Origin: Chrysoporthe austroafricana
Lineage: Eukaryota; Ascomycota; Sordariomycetes; Diaporthales; Cryphonectriaceae
Length of the DNA: 64,000 bases
Reading direction: 5' to 3'
NCBI GenBank assembly: GCA_001051155.2
Contig: JYIP02000009.1
Span: 1,116,001-1,180,000 of the forward strand
Part shown: positions 33,864 to 45,857 of the stretch, piece by piece
Numbering within the stretch: the first letter of the stretch is position 1
Layout of the letters: each line of letters begins with the position of its first letter
Position numbers and translations under genes: made by a program
Notes under the pieces: model-generated
Databases searched by the model: none
The model's input: the letters and a program-made list of their open reading frames with translations, nothing else
Told to the model about the DNA's origin: nothing

Positions 33864-36800
33864 ATGGGATTCGGCCGACTCGCCGGGCTGGCTTCAGCCG
33901 GATTGGCCCATTTGGCCATGGCTGAAGACCTTCTCTTCTACGACATCATGACCTATCAGGAATATACTGAGGCAACTACCGTACTGGGATATACAGGTGA
34001 GGTCAATCCCTTTCTAGACATGCATCTGCTCGTGCTTGGCTGATTACGTTGTGCCGGCAGCGCACGTCGCAACACCTGAGGAGTGGAATAGCTACACCAC
34101 GGCAGATTTCGCCAAGTACAAAGCCATCGTCATTCCGGATCCAGACTGTGGCGCCGTGGCGGACATTGACTTCCTGGATGCGACGAAAGCAACCTGGAGC
34201 CCTGCTGTCATGGGCAATATCATTCTCATCGGCACTGATCCTGGTTTCCACTCCTCGAGCAGACCCGGTGCCTTGACGCTCATCGACGACGGCATCACGT
34301 TTGCCGCTTCCGGTAATGGTACTGGTCTGTATTTCGCCTTGTCTTGTTACTACGACGCAGTCGATTCAGCCACCGTGGATTCTCTGTCATACTTCGGTAC
34401 CATTGATGTTCGTGGAAATTTAGCCTGTTACAACGACGCCCACCTGGTCGCGAACTCGTCTGCATTGGCTAGTCTTGATGACTCGGCTCTAAGCAACTGG
34501 TCTTGCAGCGTTCACGAGGTTTTTACCGACTATCCAACGACCGGTCTCTTTGGATTCGAGCCGCTTGCCATAGCCGAGGATGCTACGGGCGCGGGCATCA
34601 AGGACTTCGCCGATGGTACCAACGGTATACCCTATATTATCGTCAAAGGTGCCACGCCAGCCGGCTGCGGTGACGGCGTTTGGGATCCAACTCTGGGCGA
34701 GGACTGTGATGATGGTCCCCTTAATGGGACACCCGGAAGCGAATGCTCATCGTCCTGCAAGTGTCTGACCGGTTCAATCTCCCCGGGTGTCTGCGGGAGC
34801 AATAGTACTAGTTCAACATCATCCTGGCCGTCTACTTCGCCAACATCGTCCGCATCTATTTCCAAAAATTCGAGGTAGGATACTCCTATGTCCTCACAGT
34901 CTGCTTCTAGGATCATGACACTGACAGGCCAAGCTCCACGCCCCTCACCTGGCCGACGGCCTGGCCCTCCACTTGGCCGGTGAATTCGAGGTAGGCTTTC
35001 CTAACCCAGTACGCCGTAGAGCGGTCATTAAGCTGATTATTGTGAAGTTCGAATGTCTTACCTACATCCATTCCGTTCTCTAGGTCGAGGTGAGAAGACG
35101 TTGCTGGGAGCGCTTTGAGATCTGATGACTGATTTTTTACATTAGCTCCGTGCCCCCCTCACTCTCGTCGTCCATACCGACCTTTTCGAATTCAAGGTAG
35201 GTCGTAATTTGACAATACCTCAGATCGTTTAGCTAATCCGTCCGCAGCTCTGTGCACGCTGCGACAAGTTCTATGTTATCTCCAATTTCAACTCGTGTTT
35301 TCTCTTCTGCAAGCATTAGCAGTAGTGGGACATCGCCGAGTCCCTCCTCAGGTTTATCCACGGAAAGGTTAGCGAAGCCCTTCCATGTCTTCAGATCTGC
35401 GGTACAAATTTGACACAGGTGCAGCCTGGAATCCACTGTCTCAACGGGTTCCATTTCTGCGGCACTGACGAGCTCGAGGTTAGTTAAATCGCTCGTTTAT
35501 TACATCGTAAGACTGACCATGTTTCCAGCGTTCCCACAAGGTCATCGGCCACAGCAATTGCCAGTGGGAATGCCACATCAGCCCTGCCCTGGAGCCCATC
35601 CGAATCTCCGGCCTGGCCATCTTCCGCCGGCTCTTGGAATTCAAGGTATGCCATCAGATTATATCAATTTTTGTCTCTCTCTTAATTTAGACTCACCGCG
35701 AAACAGCATGCATCCCTCATGGACACCGATTCCAGCAGGCTCCAGGTAATGGCCTTGTCACATGTACTACATAAAGGCTCCTCTAACCAGCGTGCAGCCC
35801 GGCTTCGAGTCCCGCTTCTACCTCACTCTCAATGGCCTCTCCGTCCTCTAGCTCTCCTGAGACCAGTCTTGGGCCGAAAGGCGCCTCGTCTACATTACTG
35901 GTGTCATCTCCACTAGGCACAAGGTACGTCCTGTCTAAGGCGCAAACATTGTCTCGGCTTTACTGATCTAGAATAAAAGCCCTAGCTCTCCGAGCCTGTC
36001 TACTCCTGCCCTGTCAACGCGGCCTGGTGCCTCATCAACGGCCCTGGAGAGCAGTACGAGGGCTATGAATAGTACATTTGCACCAGGCAGTTCAAGGCCG
36101 TCATCTGCGCCGTTCACAAGCTCAAGGTATGTGCAGGAATTTAATCGGAGGCGGCAGAACAAAATCTGGATTTTTTGATGAGTATCGTAGCTAATCCTGT
36201 AGTGCTCCGACGGTATCTCCTGTTACTCCAATGACCAGTCCTTCACTTGAAAGCTCAAGGTTAGTCGAGATAAAGGGAGAGAGAAATAGAAAGAGAAAAT
36301 AGAATACGGAATGGGTCTTAATATGCATGGCTCGCTGACTATCAACACAGCGAATCGTCCGCGACCTTGCCTTCGCCACCGCTTTCCACTGGCGTTCCGA
36401 TCCCTCCAAGCTCGTCCTCTTCGATAGCCAACTCATCGTCAATAACGGGGCCCAGCACGACGGAACCTGGACTCTCCTCCCCTGGGTCCGCCTCAAGTTC
36501 TAGCGCACTCCCGACGGGATCATCTGGCCTGCCATCTGGAAATTGGAGGTGAGTGGGACTTGCAGCACCGACAGTGCAAAAAGAATTCTCTAATCATGAA
36601 TGGTCGTTGTCTAGCTCGAGCCCAAGTCCCCCTGTTTCGGGCGGTGGAACATCCGCTGTCTCAATTGGCAGTTCATTTTCCGAGCCCCTTGCAAGCTCAT
36701 CAACTTCTTTAGCCGAGTCCTCGAGTATATCTGGCTCAGTGATGAGGCAAGTAAATCCCCGGAGGCATTACTCTTCTATCGTACTAATGCACTAGCAGCT

Positions 36801-39800
36801 TGACCGTGAGTCTTTCAACTGGTTGGTCGTCTCCTTTTAATAGTACTTGGCCTGGCTCTTGGCCCTCAACATGGTCGCTTCCTTGGGGACCATCTTCCGT
36901 GTAAGTCATACCCCTTGCGTCTGGCTTGAACTATATCTCATGCTCACATCTACAAATGCAGACCAGCGCCTTCACCACCAAGTAGTGGACTCTCTCTAGC
37001 GACATCCAGCGTCAGCCCTACTCCAGTGCCCGCTAGCTCCAAGTGAGGATGAGCCCAGTGTGTGTAAATTATCGCCCATTCGCTAACTTCGCAAAGTACT
37101 GCTGGTTGGCCATCGTCATCGGCATCCTTTGAGCCTGCGTCTTCGCTCTCCGCAAGCAGCTTAGAGTAGGTAATCTCGAGACTGATCACTTTCAGAAGAC
37201 AAGAGGCTAAGAACATCACAGGCCTTCCGTAACGTCGTCTGGCGCTCTGTCAACAGGGCTGTCCCCTCCAACTGTTAATGTCAGGTACGGTTTCATTGTG
37301 CCAAACGTGTCGTATAGTGTGATAGGCTCACAAAATCAGCTCCTTTATCACTTTAGGCATCCCGTCCACGTCGGTCGTACCAACGCCCTTAGTATCGCTG
37401 AATGACTCGAGGTAAGTTAGAAGGGACATTGCCTCTAGTGTCCAGTGAATGGTTGCTTACCCATTGAATAAAGCAGCACTACATTTACGAGCAGCTTCAC
37501 GACTATCATTGCCACCAACGTCTCAACGACGCAGGTCACTGACCTGACCACTACAGAGGACATGACAGTGTAAGTAATTGCCGGCCCCGGGCGTATATGG
37601 TCTTCGTGGGAGATATTTTCTGGAATAACATGTGATTCTTGTAACGAACATTGCTGACGAATTGTGAGCAGCACTTGGCCGCCAGCTTCATCAGCTCTCT
37701 CGGGGCTGTCATTGAGTTCAAGGTACACAAAGTAGTTCATGCCTCAGTCAATTTTGATGTCCGCACTGCTGATGGTCAACATAGCCTGATAGAATCTCGA
37801 CCTGCCACAATTTCATCCTCATTGGCGCCATCCGCTGGGCTATCATCATCAAGCGAGGCATTGTGGAACATCACCTCCTCAGAAGGTCCCGTGTCAAGCT
37901 CTTCTTCATCAGCGACTCTACCGTCTGTTCCAAGCTCCTTGATTACTTCTGGATCCAGTCCAGCAGCCTCATCTTCCTCGGAGCTAGGGTCTTCTAATGT
38001 ACCAAGCTCTGGCCTGCCATCTTCGGGCTGGCCATCTGCAAGCATTCCTGCCGGGAACACATCCTGGCCAGAATTTCCGCCACCGGCCACATCTACTTTG
38101 AGCAGTATGTTGCCTGGCCCAAACTCGACAAGTATTTCCGAGCCAATTTCTGCCTCGTTGGGAGTATCTACTACATCGCTACCATCCCCAAGCCTGCCGT
38201 CCTTCGGCATCCCTTCACTGAATACCACATCGTCCGGGGTCTTGTCATCCATCACTGCATCTTTGCGTACTGAAACGCCAGGAGGACCCTCTTCAAGCGC
38301 TACTGGACCAAATTCTGGATCTTCAAGCAGTTCTTCACCGAGCGGACCGGGCTCACCATCAGTTTTGTCGTCAACAGAGCTGAGCTCCCCTCTTGCTCCG
38401 ACTGGCTCGAGTAAGGGCCCTGTAAGTCTTGGTCTTCCATCCACCGCAACCAGGAGCGCCGTGACATCGATCGCAACAAGCCACTCGACCTTTCTGGTAA
38501 CGGGCCAGGCAACTACCGTGGTTGAGTCACTGACCTTGAGTTTATCGACCACGTCTGCACTGGCTTCCAGTGGCGGCGTTCTGACAACGCATATCCCGAC
38601 AACTTTCACAAGCACCCATGTCACGATCGTCGCCACCAACGAGTCCACAGCGCAGGTCACGGATCTTACAACCACCCAAGTCACCATCGTTACAATCAGC
38701 TCATCCACCATTGCACCAAGTAGTGAGAAGGGCACAACGATCGGTCCCAGTGTCTCTTCGTCATCGCTACCCTTTGCCTGGCCCAGTGGGTCTGGCACGA
38801 CCAGCTGGGGCACTTCTAACTCGACGACAGCCGTAGTTTCACCATTGAGTTCTGTGCCCGTTTTGTCGGGCCCTGAACCATCATCCTTGCCTCCGGGAAC
38901 GAGCAGCATGGCCATATCGAGTTCCCCGTCCTCCAGCTATCCCATCGTTGGGGTTTCATTGACGACTGAGTTGGGGAGCCCAACCTCATCTTCTGCTGGA
39001 TCCGGACCAACTTCCCCATCGGCTGAGGTATCATCTGCCCTACCGAGTGGAGTCTCATCATTCTTGTCATCGTCTTGGCCATCTCTCGTGCCATCTGAAC
39101 CGTCTTCCAGCACACCTAGTCCTGCCAGCTCCGACTTGTCCTTGGTACCACCGCACTCAGTATCTGGGACACCAAATACTTCAAGCGCTGGCCGTGCAAC
39201 CACACCTGGAACTGGCAAGCCAACCTCTCCTGGCGTCTCTCCACTATTGAGTACCAGTAATCCCAGTTCCAGCGTTGGAATAGACGTCCCGTCTTCAGCA
39301 AGCGTGAGTGGCGGCATCCTGACGTCGGTGCCAGTCAGTGGAACATCGGAATCGCTCTCGGTGACCACACCCACATCCACGTCTGGATGGACGAATGGGA
39401 CCTTGACAGCCATAGGAAGTTCAGAAGTAACCACACCGGGCTTGTCGACAAGCTCGGGTTTCTTAGGGGCGAGCAGCTCGCTGCCAGGATCGTCATCTGG
39501 CAGTGCACCACTGACAGGCCCGACGGCTCCGAGTTTCAGCCCATCGGGCCTTGGAGATAGCAGCAGCTCCATGGCTACCACTAGTAATGGCTATTCTTCG
39601 TCCTCAGTTGGATCCTTAGGCCCTTCCACCACACCATCTTCATCTGCTAAGACGGAGTCGAACTTCTCTTCAGGGCCGGCTTCATCCTCGCCCAGTCCCG
39701 CAGTATCGGGATCAGAGAGCGGGACAGCCGGGCCGACCTCATATGCTGTAAGTGATCACTCGTGTTTGCACAACTAGTTTAACATATGAATGGCTAACAC

Positions 39801-41160
39801 GAAGGTAGTCGCCTACATCAATGCCTTATTCCGCTAGCAGAGGAGCGTCGAGTCTCGCCCCAGAGTCGTCTACGTCCCAGGGGTCCCCTTCGTCAAATGA
39901 GCTGACTCCGACTCCTTATGCCCCCCCCGGAACGACCTCAGAAGCCCCTTCGACGTCTCTATCTAGTGGGAGCTTGAGCGGCACTGCTGGTGCATCAGAC
40001 CTGTCTTCGACGCCTAGGGCCCCCTCAACCTCTCCAGCTGCCGGGTCTGATGGCAGCTCAGCCACAACAGCCGCTTCGCCATCAACGTCTACTAGCAATC
40101 CACCTGGCTCTATAAATACCATAGGACTTTCGGCCTCCGAACCTTGGCCTACAAGCTGGCCGATTTCCTCCTTTTCCTCGGGATTGTCTTCTAGTTCCCT
40201 CCCAGACAGCGGGGACGTATCAACAATGGCCGGGACAGGACCTGCATCACTCTCGCTAAAGATAGACCCTACGAATTCGAGGTCCACGAGCACATTTCTG
40301 ACAAGTATAGTGTCCACAAGCACAATCTCAGGCCCATCCCCTGGAGCATATAGTTACCCTGCCTCTTTCCCGGCACCGGACGCGACTTCATCCTCGCCCG
40401 ATGCCAAGTCAACGAACGGATGTGACCGATGGGTTGGTGTGGAAGTCATCATCATGGTTGACGAGGTCGAAACGTGCCCTGAGGGTCAGACTAGTAAGTG
40501 CTTGCTCCTGCCTGTGCCAAGGAGCCTCACACATTGACGAACACCGCAGTTACGACAACGTCGACAGAGACGTATGAGATGCTAACACGGTCCATCTGTG
40601 CTACGTCGGTGCCCAGCGTTCCGTGCTACCCATGTGCCTTTGGAATGCCGTCTGACGCCGACCTGGTCACCGTCACCGTAGTAAGTCTCAAAGCCTGGCA
40701 CACGCAGATATAATCTCCTGACACGTAATCACAGACCAGCAATGCCAAGTTGCCAGACCCTGAGCCCACCCTCGCCGTCCAAATGTGTGAGACCTGCGAG
40801 CGCGCCGTCGTGAAGATGTCTGTTCCTGGTTTTCATCCCGGGGGTGAATGCTACGGCTGTACGACTTCTACGGGCGCGGAGACATCGACAGCGACGCTGA
40901 CGCTCTCCGACGTCGAGACCATCTCCATGCTGTCAAGTTATCCGACAGCGACAGCTTCATCCACGGGCGCTGACAGCAGCGACCCCGGTGCGTCGGAGTC
41001 TCTCACCACACCGTCCTCCACTGCGGTGTCGACGGGGATAGTGCCTTACGGGCCACCGAGCCCGTCCCCTACCTACGTCACTGCAGGCTCGGCGCGCACC
41101 GTCTTACATGCAGAGTTCCTCGGGCCCGTGGTTGTGGCTATACTGATGCTTGCCTTGTAA
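33864..41160 (+). CDS. Giant secreted, GPI-anchored, Ser/Thr-rich cell-surface protein (adhesin-like), 25 exons
   Basis: Predicted 1,942 aa. Exon 1 (33,864-33,996) encodes a signal peptide (MGFGRLAGLASAGLAHLAMA); exon 2 (34,061-34,874) a globular extracellular domain (residues about 21-245) and a Cys motif CGDGVWDPTLGEDCDDG (about 246-264) like the GDG...GExCDDG repeats of secreted proteins. Exons 3-21 (34,928-37,722) are short and Ser/Thr/Pro-rich, all multiples of three. Exons 22 (37,785-39,747) and 23 (39,809-40,493) extend the mucin-like stalk; exons 24 (40,550-40,680) and 25 (40,735-41,160) add a Cys-rich segment (CYPCAFGMP, CETCERAV, GECYGC) and a C-terminal hydrophobic tail (FLGPVVVAILMLAL) suited to GPI attachment. 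It is probably a heavily O-glycosylated wall adhesin or sensor. The start fits the signal peptide and the TATA-like box. Exon 4 and the internal splice in exons 6/7 are the least certain. Ligand unknown. Confidence 0.8.
34875..37784 (+). other. Array of 20 consecutive phase-2 introns with 19 symmetric exons
   Basis: Exon model inside the surface-protein gene: 34,928-34,990; 35,048-35,089; 35,146-35,196; 35,248-35,367; 35,419-35,478; 35,529-35,645; 35,707-35,745; 35,798-35,923; 35,986-36,126; 36,203-36,259; 36,351-36,548; 36,615-36,746; 36,799-36,900; 36,962-37,042; 37,097-37,165; 37,222-37,284; 37,340-37,411; 37,477-37,569; 37,672-37,722. Each is 39-198 nt and divisible by three. Introns are about 50-102 nt. 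Twelve junctions split a Ser codon as AG|C and two as AG|T. Confidence 0.78.
36747..36798 (+). other. GC-AG intron in the surface-protein gene
   Basis: The donor reads ATGAG|GCAAGT and the acceptor CACTAGCAG|C. Using GC keeps the phase-2 frame and yields Ser/Thr-rich protein on both sides. The GT seven bases downstream (GTAAAT) would give phase 0 and lose the Ser-rich frame. Confidence 0.7.
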
Positions 41161-41460
41161 TCGGCGGCATGGCAATCCCTTTCGACAATCTGCCCGACAC
41201 TTCGACGGGCGGATCTCTGCAAGGCGCAAGTCGGGCATTTTTCGCTGGAGCATGAGCAGTTCGTTGGTGAGAACCATCTAGATCTAAAACATCTCGAGTA
41301 AGGAACCGTCAAGGCAATGGAAGACGGATATAATCATCCCTGCAATAATATTTGATTCATATCTAAAGACGCCGCCGAACTGTATTAGTTCCAAGACTTT
41401 TCCGATCGTGTCTTTGTTTTCAGCTGTGGAGATGGTGTGCCAGCGAAGGGGTGGAGGTCA

Positions 41461-41694
41461 TCATATCGCCGACACGAGGATTCTGCCTCTCGCTGATGAC
41501 TGAATACTACTACCTACGTGGTTCTCCGAAGTCTCGATTCGTGGGGAAATCTGAGATCTAATACGACTTAGAACCTCTACATTATCGTAGGCTTGCTTCT
41601 TAAGTCCTCCACATTCTTTCCAGCTGAAGTAATAAATAGCCAAGGTCGGAATGTAAATCGATATCGTAATCATAATTATACCAGAGAGAACCAT
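41461..41694 (-). CDS. Possible small membrane protein, hypothetical
   Basis: A 77-codon minus-strand ORF begins MVLSGIIMITISIYIPTLAI, a likely single transmembrane segment, followed by a hydrophilic tail with KECGGLKKQAYDNVEVLSRI. It lies about 300 bp beyond the stop of the surface-protein gene on the opposite strand, in a locally AT-richer stretch. It may be a real small gene, a 3' exon of an unseen gene or chance. No family was recognised. Confidence 0.2.
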   Translation of the reverse strand: MVLSGIIMITISIYIPTLAIYYFSWKECGGLKKQAYDNVEVLSRIRSQISPRIETSENHVGSSIQSSARGRILVSAI

Positions 41695-42606
41695 ACATCT
41701 ACTCAGATTTCTAGCTGGTAATACGCCCTAGTAGACTGAAAAGTTTAGCGCTTTCCCATAGACTCGTTATTACGTGGGATGCCCAGCTGGTCTGAACCGT
41801 ACCTAAGAAAGAGGGATAAGCAGGAGGTATGCATCGGGTTGGGTTGCGGTGCTGTTCGCTTCTGGGTGATACTAGGACAGGAGGGAAGGCGGTGTTGAGA
41901 TGATGGATGCAATGCCAATTCCGAATCCTAACGTTCCTCGTCGATGTCCTAGATAGCCTTGAGGCCGATAGGTCATGTGGAGGCTACCTTGGTAACCTTG
42001 TCCGCACGCCCGCGGAGAGACGTTCACCTGGGTTGATGCCTTGTCGCGCTATGCTATATAGGATGTAATTAGTAGTGCTCCTCCCACGACGCCAAGTCGG
42101 GCTTGGACCTGGCCGATCAAGGCCCCCCCCCCGGGGGCGGCTTCCTCCGGCGCGTCCCAAAGACCGTCACACTGTCTACTGGAATCTACTTGCTTAGCAG
42201 TCTTGTCTCCGACGACGGCAGTCTCGTTTCCCCGGGCCTCTCGCTCGGCGGGCGGCCTCCAGCCCCAGCTGTGGCGAATGGCGGCGATCTCCTCGACCCG
42301 CGATCCAGGCCGACTTCCCCATTCGGCAACTTCATGGCTGTTTAGAGGGATCTCATTGGCCTGCCTTTCACGTCTAGGCGATCCGAGGGGACGACTGACG
42401 TGGTGTGGCTTGACCCCATTTCCCAGAACGGCATTGTGTGGCGAATGCGGTCGTGCCATGTTTGGACGCGCTGGTGTCGGCTACTATGTACACGTGCAGC
42501 TACCTAGCTGCTCACGGCTGCTGCAGAGACATTACACCTGGGCGCCGTCGCAACGACCAACAGCGGAACACCTCCGTGCCGCCCACTCGTCGGCGGTGAG
42601 TGAAAG

Positions 42607-42630
42607 GCAGCGCAGCGCAGCACCGCACAG
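42607..42630. repeat. GCAGCGCAGCGCAG-type short repeat, copy a
   Basis: Reads AGGCAGCGCAGCGCAGCACC. Related clusters occur at 43,541, 48,412 and 59,481, all in non-coding DNA. Confidence 0.45.
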
Positions 42631-43540
42631 CACAGTACGGAGACCATCTGGCGGTCAGGCGCTCAGGTCGGCGGCGCCTGGAGTACCTGCTGTGAGGAGC
42701 TTGCTGCTTCGCGGCGCCGGGGCCCCGCGCCGGCATGTATCTGTGATGACGGTGGAAGCCCACACTGCCTTGTGTCACTGGCGGGTGCAGACGCATGGAA
42801 GGGCAAGGGAGAGCGAGCAATGAGACGGCGTGCTTCGGTGGTCTGGGCGTTCCCCCCTCGTCTGGACTTCCTGAGACCGCCAGTCTGCACAGTCTGCTAC
42901 CTGCGTGCCTCGTGGCACCCGGGGAGCCACCGTGGCAGCTGAAACATGCATATCGGTCCGTTCGCCGTCGACCACCCAGAGTGCCAGAGGAGCAGTCCGA
43001 CGCTCTCGAGGATCCATACCGCGCACGGCTGTGGCTGGTGACGCCAGAGGTCCATCCCGCAGTAAGGAAGATCCTCTCCTGGTGGGTACATGCCCTGAAG
43101 GTACTGTACCTATGCACGCTGCCACGCTACTCAGTATGTACCCAGTACTCAGGCCCACGGGGCGAGATCTTCACTGGTCATGACGCCTGGGGCGTCATGG
43201 CCCTGGCCATCGCAGGACGGCCAGAACGATATGGCAGCGTTGCTTGTCTATGCCAGATGCTTTCATGGCTTCTATGGCCCGGGAGGCAGCCCACGGCCTG
43301 GAGCATCCTCTCCTCCCCTCTTCTCACCGGGCTCTCCCATCAGCTCTCCTTTCCCTTTCCTCGGGCCCCCATGTTCCGGCCACGCCTCTCTCCCCAGGCG
43401 GGAGCCCGGTCGGGAGCGCCACGGACTGTCTAGACCGGGTGTGGCGAGTGATGGACGACAAACAGCCCGCCCCCCACCAAGCCGTCCACGTCGCACCGCA
43501 TCAAGCTGGACGCAGCATGCTGCGTGATGCCACCGCTTGG

Positions 43541-43567
43541 CTGCAGTGCAGCGCAGCGCAGGTGCAG
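43541..43567. repeat. GCAGTGCAGCGCAGCGCAG short repeat, copy b
   Basis: Reads CTGCAGTGCAGCGCAGCGCA followed by GGTGCAG. Same unit as the other dispersed copies. Confidence 0.5.
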
Positions 43568-45857
43568 TCCGCAAGGTACGCGGGACGCAGGCCGCCGCCC
43601 CTGTGCGATGTTCCGCACCACACACGTTGGCCGGCCGAGTGCCACGCGGCCCTGTGAAGGGGGTTGCACCATCTTCAGCTGGTGTCTGAACCGCCCACAC
43701 ACAGACACGAATACGCACGCGCCGGGTGTCAGAAAGATGGTAGCACAAGCCACACCTGGCCTCCCACCGAGCTCTCCCCTGTGGCTGAACACGCAAGCCT
43801 CGCCACATCCTACTGCAAACGCCCGCCGGAACATGGACGGCGAGCATGGCGATCCGTGTGGCTTGCTTCTTTCAGTCAACGACACCTTGTGTGTGCAGGA
43901 GTATGACTGGCACAGCAGGCACAATCATCTCGAGGCCATTGGTAGACCTACGAGGGCTCAGGGATGGGACCGCATGCAGCCGACTTGTGGCACTCGGGCT
44001 CGCCCCATGGCCTGGAGGGACTCTGCAAGACGCACTGTGGTCGAAGTTCTGGCCGCCTGCCGACAGCTGCCCAAAATCCTCGGTACGGATTGTCCGATGA
44101 GCGCGACTGGGGGTCATCATCACGCGATTCCGTACGGTCGTCGATGTCCCTGCGCCTGCGAGGTCAGACGCCGTGTCGACCGCCATTACAGTCCAATCTG
44201 CGGTGTGTGCTGAGGCCTGGGCCCTTCGACCGTGCTCATACCGCGCGGGCCTAGAGGTGCGACTCATCTCGCAACGGCGCCTAGGTACCGATCGCCCGGA
44301 AATGGACGGGCGGCAGCAGCATAGCGTCTTGTTAGGTTGAAGGCCTCCACTGTGCAGGGCCATCTTTTCTACGTGTGGGTACTTCGTCTGTGATACTGCA
44401 CGTCGTACCCAAACCAGACATTTACGTGCCTGGGCCGGTCACCAGAATTGGCAGGATGGGAGGATGGGGACGGGGCGACACTGCTGAGGTACTATACAAG
44501 TCGCACTATACAGGCAGTACTGTACAAATAGTGACCTTTGCCCCCCCCCCTCTCTTCTCCCCCGAGAACGGGCGGCGAGAGCAGTGACAGGCGAAATTAC
44601 CCGTGCCTAGCGTCTCGTCGTCGAGTCTTCCAATCGCGCTGTCGAGACGGGCTCTGACAGGGACCTCTCCGGACGGGTGCCAAGCAGGGGGGGGTATCGG
44701 TCTCAAATTTCCAGTGCATTGAGCTCAGGTACGCAGCAGATTACCACGGGGCACGTACTAGCAGGACGGCTAGCGAGTTTTGCTTATGTGCCAGTGCGCG
44801 CATGCTCAGGAAGGGGGAGGGGGACCGAGAGGAAATGGGCAATGGGTTGGCCGTTCCAGGTCTGGGCCACCTGGTGTACCCCGAGATTAAGCCTGTTGTC
44901 CGCGCTACACCACCCCTCTGGGCGTCTCCGGCCGTCCATGGTGGCCAGGAAGTGGTCCTCTCATCAGCCCACCCAGCCAGTCGCACTTGAGGATCCCATC
45001 CTGACTGCCGCGAAATAATCAGCCGCCGGCTCGAGAGTGGCAGCGCGCAATCCTGACCCGGAGATGAACCCGCTGAACGGCACATAGTACCACCACCCTG
45101 GTGCGGAGCTAACCCTCGAGGAAAGCACACACCTGTGCGCCCTCATTTGCCTGATCGCATTGTAGACACCAGCTTTGCTGGGCAGTGGGACGGATGGTGT
45201 TCAAATGTAAATTTCTGAATAGAAGGTTGTGGTTGAGGTGTGCGCACGAAGTCCATCCGTGAGGCCCTCCGCATTCAACAAAATGTATATCCATCACTAA
45301 AAGCCTCGGTGACTATACATTCCTCCATCTCGCTTCCCCTCAGGCCAGACGTCAATGCCAGCGTCCCAGTCGGCCTGCCCACGTTCGTGTACAAGTTAAC
45401 CACCTGCATGCCATGTAGGATCATACAACACAAAATGGGTACTCCATATTTTTCCAATGCCCATGTAGATGTTTGCAAAAACCCCCCGCCTCCACTCGGA
45501 TGCCGTCGCCCGGTCCTCCTTCTAACATGATCCGTTTTCCTCGCCCTGACGGAAAGCAAAGGCGACTGTCCCTTTTTGACAACAAGGAATATCCAGAAGC
45601 TGGCCCTCAACCGGGGCACTTGGTATCTCAAAGGCTGGTTGCCAACGCCGCGTGTATGTATGGTTTATATGCCGGGAAAAAAAAAAATAACTCTCAATGA
45701 TGATGCGTATGCGTGTATGCTCGTGTACGTAGTGACTTTGCGCTGGTGCGATTCGATCCGTATGGTGAGGGATTACAAAAGACTTGGGTCTAGAGAAGTC
45801 TCATCTCGAGAAGACAAAGTAAACGCGTGGCTCCACCTCCCACTGTCGTGTATCCAA

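Larger units (their letters stand above)
41161..45857. other. Intergenic between convergent genes, no strongly supported gene
   Basis: 4.7 kb. The first 600 bp (41,200-41,800) are moderately AT-rich; 42,000-44,600 is GC-rich with many overlapping ORFs in all frames, homopolymer runs (C10 near 42,121 and 44,544) and GCAGC-type repeats near 42,607 and 43,541. I saw no domain or RNA gene. Confidence 0.5.

Noticed and set aside
37776..38915. Minus-strand ORF of 379 codons
   Set aside because: Mirror of the Ser/Thr-rich exon 22; antisense of TCN/ACN codons gives a long Glu/Asp/Val/Gly-rich open frame.
42203..44213. Several ORFs of 130-230 codons (for example 43,524-44,213 plus, 43,272-43,847 minus)
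   Set aside because: They overlap on both strands, are rich in Arg, Pro, Cys and His and contain no motif; chance open frames in GC-rich sequence.
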